Made by a program: the position numbers and the translations under genes. A DNA stretch of 64,000 nucleotides from Larix kaempferi. Its lineage: Eukaryota > Streptophyta > Pinopsida > Pinales > Pinaceae. Shown here in pieces: positions 1 to 11,493 of this stretch (positions are counted from its first letter, which is position 1; each line of letters begins with the position of its first letter). Under the pieces are notes generated by a model that made no database searches, was not told where the DNA came from, and was given only the letters and a program-made list of their open reading frames with translations. The DNA lies in the NCBI GenBank assembly GCA_027924585.1, contig BSBM01001436.1, positions 1,240,001 to 1,304,000 on the forward strand, read 5' to 3'.

Positions 1-310
1 TATCGAGATTGATCCAGGAGGATCCAAGAAGGCAAAATTTTGAAGTCCTCCAATCTCAGCCAAACTAGCACTAGATCGAAGTGCTCGTCGAGACGATTCC
101 AACGTCGTTCGTTTCACCTCAAACAGACTCCGTATGAGAAAGTTATCGCGTTCTGTTCTATAAGGTCAACAGGCAAATTTGGCAAAAAGAGGTGCCACGT
201 GGAACCACTGACAAGGTGACACGTGGCATCTATACTGTACAAACATGGTGATGTGGCACCACTCATAGGATGACACATGGCATCCATACAGTACGAACCA
301 ATCACAAGGT

Positions 311-484
311 GACATGTGGCTTGATGACATGGCATGCTACATGGCATGTTGATGTGGCATGATGATGTGGCATGATGACATGGCATGATAATGTGTCATG
401 CTGACATGGCATGATGATGTGGCATGATGACATGGCATGCTGATGTGGCATGGTGACATGGCATGATGAAGTGGCATGATGACT
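311..484 (+). repeat. 13-bp CATG-rich minisatellite inside the gypsy LTR
   Basis: Units resembling GATGACATGGCAT, GCTGATGTGGCAT and GATGATGTGGCAT follow each other with 13-bp spacing. Matching arrays lie near 5287-5459, 10263-10435 and 15247-15424. LTR 4 is 13 bp longer than LTRs 1 and 3, i.e. one extra unit, so the array changes length by whole repeats. Because 13 is not a multiple of 3, the array leaves long His/Cys/Met-rich spurious reading frames on the - strand. Confidence 0.85.
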
Positions 485-960
485 AGCATGCATGCATTTG
501 TGCTTGAAATGAGTTTTAGGACATTCATGCATTTATTCATGAGAAATTGTAAAATGATTAATATTTGAAGTGAGTGGAAAAATTACTCACATATTACTCA
601 TTTATTTTATTCCTTGAGTTGTTATGAAGTTAATGCATGGTTGTAACCAAAAACAAACATGCCATATTTGTAAAGAAGTTGTAACAAGTTGGTTTATGGT
701 TGAAAAAACCAACATGCTATTTAAAAGAAGGATTTTGGTATGTAATGGATTATTGTTGGATTTTGTAAATGTCATTATGGGGAAGTAACTAAATGTGAAA
801 ACCCATGGACATGTGGGCATGAACCATATTTTGGTTTATGTTCTTAAAAGCCCAACCACATGAAAACCAACTTAGGGAAGTTGTAACCAAGGCCAAGATA
901 GGCAAATTAGTTGCAACCAAAGGAATCCATGAGAGTCATGTGAAGAAGGGAAAGCCAACC

Positions 961-968
961 TATATAAA
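961..968 (+). promoter_or_regulatory. TATA box of gypsy LTR
   Basis: TATATAAA occurs about two-thirds into the LTR. The same box is at 5939-5946 (approximately), 10912-10919 and 15901-15908 in the other LTRs. Its position fits a U3/R boundary shortly downstream. No transcript data are available, so the start site is inferred. Confidence 0.6.
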
Positions 969-1412
969 CCCATTCAATTGCCATTTCCCACTCATGCTTT
1001 GGAGTAGAGACTTTGTAGCTAAAGGAGAGAAGGGAGATTGCATAGCTCTGCAGGAGGAAGGTACGAGTGTTTATACTCGTTTTACACCGTCTTCAGGCTT
1101 CGGAGTTGCTGGAAGCAGTCTTGTTGTGTTTTGGGCAGCGGTTCTCTTCCTGGCCATTGTCGCCAAGGTATCATTGTATCATTGCCATGTATTTTTCCTT
1201 TATGTTGAGATTATAGATCGGCCCTCCTATTGAGAAGCAGGCCCGGAGACGTAGTCCATCCTGGACGAACTCCGTTATCAACTTGTTGTCTTTATGTGTG
1301 TATTGTCTATGCTGTTTGGTTCTCTTCTTATGGATTTGTGAGCTTCATTCATGCTCTTTATGCAATTCATGTTAACGTCATAGAATAGCAAAGATCTTGT
1401 TTTCGGATCATG

Positions 1413-1430
1413 TGGTATCAGAGCAGGTCT
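1413..1430 (+). other. Primer binding site (tRNA-iMet type)
   Basis: TGGTATCAGAGC lies two bases after the LTR end and is complementary to the 3' end of plant initiator tRNA-Met, the usual primer of plant LTR elements. The same PBS follows LTRs 2, 3 and 4 at about 6388, 11364 and 16353. Confidence 0.85.
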
Positions 1431-1542
1431 ATTTGACGTTGGATTGTGAGTGTGGATGCTCACGATGGCTAAACTGCAAGCTGGTGAGGGTACATTAGAG
1501 CCTTACAATTCCGAGATCGGACGTGCACAGTGAAGGAGGAAG

Positions 1543-4500
1543 ATGGATGCTAATGATGCCCGCATCGAGATGGAGGCAAAATTTCACAAGGTCTTCTATA
1601 TGATGGCCGACAAGGTAGACAAGTTGTTTGCAGACTATGAAGAACGCATGGCAAAAGAAAGAAAAGGCAGTGAAGTAAAGAAGGAAGACAAAGAAGTGAA
1701 GGACGAAGGCAATGCTTCAGTTAACCAAGGGGAAGGTGGCGAAGAGCCTCCTGAGCCTCCCTCTTCACCTTCAGCTTCAAGCACAAGTTCAAGTGCTTCT
1801 TCCTCATCTCATTCTCAACATTCCAAGGTTCCTCACAAAGAGCCTCAAAAGAAGCCCTTATTGAAGCTCGATGTGAAGTTTGATTTGCCCATGTTCAATG
1901 GGGAAGCGAATGTAGAGAAGTTAAACAATTGGATAAAGCAAATTGAGGTCTATTGCCGAGTCCAGCAGATCGAAGAAGAAGATGTGAAGATTCAGTTGGC
2001 TTCACTTCGGCTGACAGGCACCGCACTTGTATGGTGGGAAAGCAAGCTTCAGCAAGGTAGCAAACAAATGGGTAATCTTCTCTCATCGTGGTCTGCTTTT
2101 ATTTCTGCTTTACGTAAGCAATTTTATCCGTTGGGTTATGTTCAGAAGGAAATGATGGATTGGCAAAGTTTTAGACAAGGCAAGGGTCAGAGTGTTCAGA
2201 GTTTTACTGAAGAATTTAGAAAGAAAGCTTTAGAATTGAATATTGCTTTAGATTCTCCTGACACTCTTTTGAAGTACATTGGTGCTCTTCATCATTATCT
2301 ATGCCATACTTTGCTGTTGTTGAATCCTACTAGTGTGGATGAAGCAAGTGTTCAGGCTACTCATCTTGAGAGCAGGGGGAATCATTTGCAAGAAGACCAT
2401 CAGAAGAAGCCTTTCAAGCACAACAACAACCACAAGATCAAGGAAAAAGACAAGAGCAAGAAGACAGCTACTGCCAAGAAGGAAGGAGGAAAGCTCCATT
2501 GCAACCATTGTGACACTGATGGGCATGATGAAGAAATTTGTTGGAAGTTGCATCCTGAACAGAGGCCAAAGCATTTTGGAGGCAAAAAGAAGAAAAAGAC
2601 CGTTGCGACAGCGCAACAAGATTTGGGTTCTGACTCAGGTGATGAAACCAGGATTACAGCCGTGGGAATGCAAGGTAACAACACTCCTCATACTGGTTCA
2701 AGTTCTACTCATGTTTCTAAAGAAAATGATAAAAGAAGAAGTGAGTTGTTTCACATCAGAGTTGTGTCTAAGCATACAAAGATTGAAACATTATTTGATC
2801 CGGGTTCTCAAGTAAATTTGATCTCAGAATCAGTTGTTAAGAAGTTGGGCATACAGACTAAACCTCACCCCAAGCCTTATCCTCTTGGATGGGTATGTGA
2901 TAATGCTAAGCTACAGGTGACTAAGCAATGCAGGTTAAGGTTTGCAATTGCTTCAAAGTTGATCGATGAGGTGGACTTAGATGTTGTTCCTCTTGACATC
3001 TGCGGTATCGTATTGGGAAGCCCATACTTGTATGATCGACAAGCAGTATTCTTTCGTCATGAGAACAAGTACCATCTCACCAAAAATGGGGTGGAGTACA
3101 TTGTGAGAGCTCACAGTATGAAGGCTAACACCACTCTTGTTAGTGCAGGACAGATGAAGAGACTCATCAACACTAATAAGAGATACATGCTCATGGTTGT
3201 GAGAGCAAAAGATGCCGAAGCATCCGATGCTTTCAAAGGTTGTGATCCTTCTCATAAGAAGGCTATGATTGATATTGTGGCTAACTATGATGAAATATTT
3301 CAGGAACCTACAGGTTTGCCTCCCAAAAGGGAGATTCAACATGATATTCATCTCCAGCAGGATGCACCTCTTCCTAATGTGGGCATGTACAGGTTGTCCG
3401 CAGTTATCAAGTACAAGAAGGGTACTAGTAATAAAGTGGCAGATATGCTTTCTAGACCTTCTATTGTTGCATCTATTGTCTTGAAAAATGCTTCTTTATC
3501 CCATGAAAGTTATATTGAGCAGTATGCTACTGATGATGATTTCAAGGAGGTTTATGAGAAGCTAACCAATGGCACACAGGTGGAAGACTACTATTTGCAG
3601 GGAAAGTTGCTCTATCATTTGGGCAAGTTATGTGTTCCTATCAGTGAAAGAGTCCATGTAATACGAGAAGCTCATACTTCTCTTGTATCAGGGCATTTTG
3701 GGGTAGGTAAGACTTTGGCTCATTTGCAAAGACTTGTGTATTGGCCTCGCATGAAAGACATTGTAACAAAATATGTAAAGGGGTGTGTGATGTGCTCTAC
3801 TTGTAAGCCCACTAATAGAAAATTGGGGCTGTACTCACCACTTCCTGTTCTTTCCCATCCTTGGGAAAGCATTTCCATGGATTTTGTGGGGGGTTTTCCT
3901 ATGTCCAGGAGGGGTCATGACTACTTGTATGTGGTCATGGATAGGTTTAGCAAGATGTGTATTCTTATGCCATGTAAAAAGCAGGTCACTGCAGAGCAGG
4001 CTGCTTCTCTTTTCTTTCAGCATGTATGGGTTCACTTTGGACTCCCTACGTCCATTATCTCAGATCGGGACTCCTGATTCCTTGGAGAGTTTTGGACAAA
4101 ATTATGGTGTATGATGGACACCAAGCTAAAGAGGAGCACCGCTTTCCATCCACAGACCGACGGACAGACAGAGGTAGTCAACAGGATAGTTGTCCATTTG
4201 CTTCGAGGCTATTGCAACAAGCATCCTAAGTTATGGGATGAACAGATCCAGTATGTGCAGCATGCCTACAACAGGGCTATGCATTCTTCCACTCAGAGCT
4301 CGCCATTTGTGACATGCTTTGGGTACTTGCCAAAGACTCCATTGGAATTGACTTATGGGAGAGAGGTTGATTCAAGCACTTCCAAGGATGAAGACAAAGC
4401 CTGCAGGTTCATTCAGAGAGTTCAACAGGTACATCAAGCAGTGCAAGAGCAGTTGGAGAAGAGTCAAGCCCAGTACAAGGCTCGCCATGACAAGCATAGA

Positions 4501-4944
4501 GTTGATCATCAGTTTCAGGTGGGAGATCAAGTGTGGCTTCACATCAGCAAGGAGAGGATGAAAGGAGAAGGCAAGAAGCTCAAGCCCATTAGATATGGTC
4601 CCTTCACCATCTTGGAGAAGATTGGGACAAATGCTTTTCGCTTAGAGCTACCACCATACATGCAGATCTACTCAGTGGTGAATGTGGAGAACTTGAAACT
4701 CTATGAGCCTCCCATGATCATGGATGAAAGGGAGAATGTCTCATTGCCATCCGTTGATGAATTTGCTCCTGAGTACAGGGATGAGCTAAAGGAAGATGTC
4801 ATCTTGGACAGAAGGACAAGGACTTCTCGCAGAGGTGATGTTGATTATATTCGAGTGGGCATCAGAGGCACTCATCCAAGCAAAGCCAAGTGGATCGAGA
4901 AGGAGAAAGTGAGGGAGCAATTCCCTCACCTATCTGTTGATTAG
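1543..4944 (+). pseudogene. Gypsy Gag-PR-INT polyprotein lacking RT/RNase H, copy 1
   Basis: One frame of 1133 codons, broken by TGA at 4075-4077 where the other copies have CGA. Order: coiled acidic N-terminus and Ser-rich linker (about residues 1-105), retrotransposon Gag core (about 110-270), CCHC zinc knuckle CNHCDTDGHDEEIC (about 319-332), aspartic protease with LFDPGSQVNLIS (about 416, D-P-G instead of the usual D-S/T-G), then a direct jump at about residue 616-618 from the segment preceding RT (NVGMYRLS) to the end of RNase H (VIKYKKGTSNKVADMLSRP). Integrase follows with an HHCC region (HFGVGK...CVMCSTC), and D, D and E of the core in SMDFVGG, SDRDS and GQTEVV. The last 50 residues resemble a degenerate chromodomain. 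RT and RH normally occupy roughly 400 residues there; none remain. An in-frame TGA just upstream (in CACAGTGAAGG) makes the ATG at 1543 the only plausible start. Confidence 0.92.
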
Positions 4945-4973
4945 TAAAGGATTTTGGAGGCCAAAAGCTTCTC

Positions 4974-4985
4974 AGTGGGGAGGAA
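4974..4985 (+). other. Polypurine tract of gypsy unit 1
   Basis: AGTGGGGAGGAA lies directly before the TG of LTR 2. Identical tracts precede LTR 3 (9949-9960) and LTR 4 (14925-14936). It primes plus-strand synthesis in this element class. It is absent before LTR 1, which confirms that LTR 1 is the outer edge of the array. Confidence 0.85.
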
Positions 4986-6385
4986 TGATCCAGGAGGATC
5001 CAAGAAGGCAAAATTTTGAAGTCCTCCAATCTCAGCCAAACTAGCACTAGATCGAAGTGCTCGTTGAGACGATTCCAACGTCGTTCGTTTCACCTCAAAC
5101 GGACTCCGTATGAGAAAGTTATCGCGTTCTGTTCTATAAGGTCAACAGGCAAATTTGGCAAAAAGAGGTGCCACGTGGCACCACTGACAAGGTGACACGT
5201 GGAATCTATACTGTACAAACATGGTGATGTGGCACCACTCAGAGGATGACACATGGCATCCATACAGTACGAACCAATCAGAAGGTGACATGTGGCATGA
5301 TGACATGGCATGCTACATGGCATGCTGACATGGCATGATGACATGGCATGATAATGTGTCATGCTGACATGGCATGATGACATGGCATGCTGATGTGGCA
5401 TGATGACATGGCATGCTGATGTGGCATGGTGACATGGCATGATGAAGTGGCATGATGACTAGCATGCATGCATTTGTGCTTGAAATGAGTTTTAGGACAT
5501 TCATGCATTTATTCATGAGAAATTGTAAAATGATTAATATTTGAAGTGAGTGGAAAAATTACTCACATATTACTCATTTATTTTATTCCTTGAGTTGTTA
5601 TGAAGTTAATGCATGGTTGTAACCAAAAACAAACATGCCATATTTGTAAAGAAGTTGTAACAAGTTGGTTTATGGTTGAAAAAACCAACATGCTATTTAA
5701 AAGAAGGATTTTGGTATGTAATGGATTATTGTTGGATTTTGTAAATGTCATTATGGGGAAGTAACTAAATGTGAAAACCCATGGACATGTGGGCATGAAC
5801 CATATTTTGGTTTATGTTCTTAAAAGCCCAACCACATGAAAACCAACTTAGGGAAGTTGTAACCAAGGCCAAGATAGGCAAATTAGTTGCAACCAAAGGA
5901 ATCCATGAGAGTCATGTGAAGAAGGGCAAGCCAACCTATATAAACCCATTCAATTGCCATTTCCCACTCATGCTTTGGAGTAGAGACTTTGTAGCTAAAG
6001 GAGAGAAGGGAGATTGCGTAGCTCTGCAGGAGGAAGGTAGAGTGTTTATACTCGTTTTACACCGTCTTCAGGCTTCGGAGTTGCTGGAAGCAGTCTTGTT
6101 GTGTTTTGGGCAGCGGTTCTCTTCCTGGCCATTGTCGCCAAGGTATCATTGTATCATTGCCATGTATTTTGCCTTTATGTTGAGATTATAGATCGGCCCT
6201 CCTATTGAGAAGCAGGCCCGGAGACATAGTCCATCCTGGACGAACTCCGTTATCAACTTGTTGTCTTTATGTGTGTATTGTCTATGCTGTTTGGTTCTCT
6301 TCTTATGGATTTGTGAGCTTCATTCATGCTCTTTATGCAATTCATGTTAACGTCATAGAATAGCAAAGATCTTGTTTTCGGATCA
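4986..6385 (+). repeat. Gypsy LTR 2 (1400 bp, shared between units 1 and 2)
   Basis: It acts as 3' LTR of unit 1 and 5' LTR of unit 2. It is one base shorter than LTR 1 because of a deletion near 6037 (GGTAGAGTG for GGTACGAGTG). It shares variants with LTR 3 at the four diagnostic sites. Confidence 0.93.
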
Positions 6386-6517
6386 TGTGGTATCAGAGCA
6401 GGTCTATTTGACGTTGGATTGTGAGTGTGGATGCTCACGAGGGCTAAACTGCAAGCTGGTGAGGGTACATTAGAGCCTTACAATTCCGAGATCGGACGTG
6501 CACACCGAAGGAGGAAG

Positions 6518-9500
6518 ATGGATGCTAATGATGCCCGCATCGAGATGGAGGCAAACTTTCACAAGGTCTTCTATATGATGGCCGACAAGGTAGACAAGTT
6601 GTTTGCAGACTATGAAGAACGCATGGCAAAAGAAAGAAAAGGCAGTGAAGTAAAGAAGGAAGACAAAGAAGTGAAGGACGAAGGCAATGCTTCAGTTAAC
6701 CAAGGGGAAGGTGGTGAAGAGCCTCCTGAGCCTCCCTCTTCACCTTCAGCTTCAACCACAAGTTCAAGTGCTTCTTCCTCATCTCATTCTCAACATTCCA
6801 AGGTTCCTCACAAAGAGCCTCAAAAGAAGCCCTTATTGAAGCTCGATGTGAAGTTTGATTTGCCCATGTTCAATGGGGAAGCGAATGTAGAGAAGTTAAA
6901 CAATTGGATAAGGCAAATTGAGGTCTATTGCCGAGTCCAGCAGATCGAAGAAGAAGATGTGAAGATTCAGTTGGCTTCACTTCGGCTGACAGGCACCGCA
7001 CTTGTATGGTGGGAAAGCAAGCTTCAGCAAGGTAGCAAACAAATGGGTAATCTTCTCTCATCGTGGTCTGCTTTTATTTCTGCTTTACGTAAGCAATTTT
7101 ATCCGTTGGGTTATGTTGAGAAGGCAATGATGGATTGGCAAAGTTTTAGACAAGGCAAGGGTCAGAGTGTTCAGAGTTTTACTGAAGAATTTAGAAAGAA
7201 AGCTTTAGAATTGAATATTGATTTAGATTCTCCTGACACTCTTTTGAAGTACATTGGTGCTCTTCATCATTATCTACGCCATACTTTGTTGTTGTTGAAT
7301 CCTACTAGTGTGGATGAAGCAAGTGTTCAGGCTACTCATCTTGAGAGCAGGGGGAATCATTTGCAAGAAGACCATCAGAAGAAGCCTTTCAAGCACAACA
7401 ACAACCACAAGATCAAGGAAAAAGACAAGAGCAAGAAGACAGCTACTGCCAAGAAGGAAGGAGGAAAGCTCCATTGCAACCATTGTGACATTGATGGGCA
7501 TGATGAAGAAAGTTGTTGGAAGTTGCATCCTGAACAGAGGCCAAAGCATTTTGGAGGCAAAAAGAAGAAAAAGACCGTTGCGACAGCGCAACAAGATTTG
7601 GGTTCCGACTCAGGTGATGAAACCAGGATTACAGCCGTGGGAATGCAAGGTAACAAAACTCCTCATACTGGTTCAATTTCTACTCATGTTTCTAAAGAAA
7701 ATGATAAAAGAAGAAGTGAGTTGTTTCACATCAGAGTTGTGTCTAAGCATACAAAGATTGAAACATTATTTGATCCGGGTTCTCAAGTAAATTTGATCTC
7801 AGAATCAGTTGTTAAGAAGTTGGGCATACAGACTAAACCTCACCCCAAGCCTTATCCTCTTGGATGGGTATGTGATAATGCTAAGCTACAGGTGACTAAG
7901 CAATGCAGGTTAAGGTTTGCAATTGCTTCAAAGTTGATCGATGAGGTGGACTTAGATGTTGTTCCTCTTGACATCTGCGGTATCGTATTGGGAAGCCCAT
8001 ACTTGTATGATCGACAAGCAGTATTCTTTCGTCATGAGAACAAGTACCATCTCACCAAAAATGGGGTGGAGTACATTGTGAGAGCTCACAGTATGAAGGC
8101 TAACACCACTCTTGTTAGTGCAGGACAGATGAAGAGACTCATCAACACTAATAAGAGATACATGCTCATGGTTGTGAGAGCAAAAGATGTCGAAGCATCC
8201 GATGCTTTCAAAGGTTGTGATCCTTCTCATAAGAAGGCTATGATTGATATTGTGGCTAACTATGATGAAATATTTCAGGAACCTACAGGTTTGCCTCCCA
8301 AAAGGGAGATTCAACATGATATTCATCTCCAGCAGGATGCCCCTCTTCCTAATGTGGGCATGTACAGGTTGTCCGCAGTTATCAAGTACAAGAAGGGTAC
8401 TAGTAATAAAGTGGCAGATATGCTTTCTAGACCTTATATTGTTGCATCTATTGTCTTGAAAAATGCTTCTTTATCCCATGAAAGTTATATTGAGCAGTAT
8501 GCTACTGATGATGATTTCAAGGAGGTTTATGAGAAGCTAACCAATGGCACACAGGTGGAAGACTACTATTTGCAGGGAAAGTTGCTCTATCATTTGGGCA
8601 AGTTATGTGTTCCTATCAGTGAAAGAGTCCATGTAATACGAGAAGTTCATACTTCTCTTGTATCAGGGCATTTTGGGGTAGGTAAGACTTTGGCTCATTT
8701 GCAAAGACTTGTGTATTGGCCTCGCATGAAAGACATTGTAACAAAATGTGTAAAGGGGTGTGTGATGTGCTCTACTTGTAAGCCCACTAATAGAAAATTG
8801 GGGCTGTACTCACCACTTCCTGTTCTTTCCCATCGTTGGGAAAGCATTTCCATGGATTTTGTGGGGGGTTTGCCTATGTCCAGGAGGGGTCATGACTACT
8901 TGTATGTGGTCATGGATAGGTTTAGCAAGATGTGTATTCTTATGCCATGTAAAAAGCAGGTCACTGCAGAGCAGGCTGCTTCTCTTTTCTTTCAGCATGT
9001 ATGGGTTCACTTTGGACTCCCTACGTCCATTATCTCAGATCGGGACTCCCGATTCCTTGGAGAGTTTTGGACAAAATTATGGTGTATGATGGACACCAAG
9101 CCAAAGAGGAGCACCGCTTTCCATCCACAGACCGACGGACAGACAGAGGTAGTCAACAGGACAGTTTTCCATTTGCTTCGAGGCTATTGCAACAAGCATC
9201 CTAAGTTATGGGATGAACAGATCCAGTATGTGCAGCATGCCTACGACGGGGCTATGCATTCTTCCACTCAGAGCTCGCCATTTGAGACATGATTTGGGTA
9301 CTTGCCAAAGACTCCATTGGAATTGACTTATGGGAGAGAGGTTGATTCAAGCACTTCCAAGGATGAAGACAAAGCCCGCAGGTTCATTCAGAGAGTTCAA
9401 CAGGTACATCAAGCAGTGCAAGAGCAGTTGGAGAAGAGTCAAGCCCAGTACAAGGCTCGCCATGACAAGCATAGAGTTGATCATCAGTTTCAGGTGGGAG

Positions 9501-9919
9501 ATCAAGTGTGGCTTCACATCAGCAAGGAGAGGATGAAAGGAGAAGGCAAGAAGCTCAAGCCCATTAGATATGGTCCCTTCACCATCTTGGAGAAGATTGG
9601 GACAAATGCTTTTCGCTTAGAGCTACCACCATACATGCAGATCTACTCAGTGGTGAATGTGGAGAACTTGAAACTCTATGAGCCTCCCATGATCATGGAT
9701 GAAAGGGAGAATGTCTCATTGCCATCCGTTGATGAATTTGCTCCTGAGTACAGGGATGAGCTAAAGGAAGATGTCATCTTGGACAGAAGGACAAGGACTT
9801 CTCGCAGAGGTGATGTTGATTATATTCGAGTGGGCATCAGAGGCACTCATCCAAGCAAAGCCAAGTGGATCGAGAAGGAGAAAGTGAGGGATCAATTCCC
9901 TCACCTATCTGTTGATTAG
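6518..9919 (+). pseudogene. Gypsy Gag-PR-INT polyprotein lacking RT/RNase H, copy 2
   Basis: Same 1133-codon architecture and same RT/RH gap as copy 1. The frame is open from 6425, giving an optional 31-residue N-terminal extension (MWMLTRAKLQAGEG...) that starts in the leader; copies 1 and 4 have stops there, so the ATG at 6518 is preferred. The frame is broken by TGA at 9290-9292 (TGC in copies 1 and 3), just after the integrase core and before the C-terminal region. All catalytic integrase residues lie before this stop. This is the longest uninterrupted frame of the array. Confidence 0.92.
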
Positions 9920-9960
9920 TAAAGGATTTTGGAGGCCAAAAGCTTCTCAGTGGGGAGGAA

Positions 9961-11361
9961 TGATCCAGGAGGATCCAAGAAGGCAAAATTTTGAAGTCCT
10001 CCAATCTCAGCCAAACTAGCACTAGATCGAAGTGCTCGTTGAGATGATTCCAACGTCGTTCGTTTCACCTCAAACGGACTCCGTATGAGAAAGTTATCGC
10101 GTTCTGTTCTATAAGGTCAACAGGCAAATTTGGCAAAAAGAGGTGCCACGTGGCACCACTGACAAGGTGACACGTGGCATCTATACTGTACAAACATGGT
10201 GATGTGGCACCACTCAGAGGATGACACATGGCATCCATACAGTACGAACCAATCAGAAGGTGACATGTGGCATGCTACATGGCATGCTGACATGGCATGC
10301 TGATGTGGCATGATGACATGGCATGATAATGTGTCATGCTGACATGGCATGATGACATGGCATGCTGATGTGGCATGATGACATGGCATGCTGATGTGGC
10401 ATGGTGACATGGCATGATGAAGTGGCATGATGACTAGCATGCATGCATTTGTGCTTGAAATGAGTTTTAGGACATTCATGCATTTATTCATGAGAAATTG
10501 TAAAATGATTAATATTTGAAGTGAGTGGAAAAATTACTCACATATTACTCATTTATTTTATTCCTTGAGTTGTTATGAAGTTAATGCATGGTTGTAACCA
10601 AAAACAAACATGCCATATTTGTAAAGAAGTTGTAACAAGTTGGTTTATGGTTGAAAAACCCAACATGCTATTTAAAAGAAGGATTTTGGTATGTAATGGA
10701 TTATTGTTGGATTTTGTAAATGTCATTATGGGGAAGTAACTAAATGTGAAAACCCATGGACATGTGGGCATGAACCATATTTTGGTTTATGTTCTTAAAA
10801 GCCCAACCACATGAAAACCAACTTAGGGAAGTTGTAACCAAGGCCAAGATAGGCAAATTAGTTGCAACCAAAGGAATCCATGAGAGTCATGTGAAGAAGG
10901 GCAAGCCAACCTATATAAACCCATTCAATTGCCATTTCCCACTCATGCTTTGGAGTAGAGACTTTGTAGCTAAAGGAGAGAAGGGAGATTGCGTAGCTCT
11001 GCAGGAGGAAGGTACGAGTGTTTATACTCGTTTTACACCGTCTTCAGGCTTCGGAGTTGCTGGAAGCAGTCTTGTTGTGTTTTGGGCAGCGGTTCTCTTC
11101 CTGGCCATTGTCGCCAAGGTATCATTGTATCATTGCCATGTATTTTGCCTTTATGTTGAGATTATAGATCGGCCCTCCTATTGAGAAGCAGGCCCGGAGA
11201 CATAGTCCATCTTGGACGAACTCCGTTATCAACTTGTTGTCTTTATGTGTGTATTGTCTATGCTGTTTGGTTCTCTTCTTATGGATTTGTGAGCTTCATT
11301 CATGCTCTTTATGCAATTCATGTTAACGTCATAGAATAGCAAAGATCTTGTTTTCGGATCA
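9961..11361 (+). repeat. Gypsy LTR 3 (1401 bp, shared between units 2 and 3)
   Basis: Begins TGATCC, ends GGATCA, and is followed by the PBS. At the diagnostic sites it carries the same alleles as LTR 2 (TTGAGA, AATCAGAAGG, GGCAAGCC, GACATAGTCC). Confidence 0.93.
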
Positions 11362-11493
11362 TGTGGTATCAGAGCAGGTCTATTTGACGTTGGATTGTGA
11401 GTTTGGATGCTCACGAGGGCTAAACTGCAAGCTGGTGAGGGTACATTAGAGCCTTACAATTCCGAGATCGGGCGTGCACACCGAAGGAGGAAG

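Larger units (their letters stand above)
10..1410 (+). repeat. Gypsy LTR 1 (1401 bp)
   Basis: The LTR begins TGATCC and ends GGATCA, which form short inverted ends, and it is followed after two bases by the PBS. It contains a 13-bp CATG-rich minisatellite and a TATA box at 961-968 (TATATAAA). It shares four diagnostic variants with LTR 4 against LTRs 2 and 3 (near positions 79, 305, 941 and 1251). A 131-codon open frame at 838-1233 exists in this LTR but spans the TATA box and is not counted as a gene. Confidence 0.93.

Noticed and set aside
5-9. GAGAT as proven TSD of the gypsy array
   Set aside because: Only the left side is visible; the right end of the array is truncated, so it stays a candidate.
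302-532. Met/His/Cys-rich - strand ORFs in the LTRs
   Set aside because: They are translations of the 13-bp CATG minisatellite.
838-1233. 131-codon open frame in each gypsy LTR with a hydrophobic C-terminus
   Set aside because: It spans the LTR TATA box, is frameshifted in LTR 2, and shows no domain; its conservation only reflects the recent copying of the LTR.
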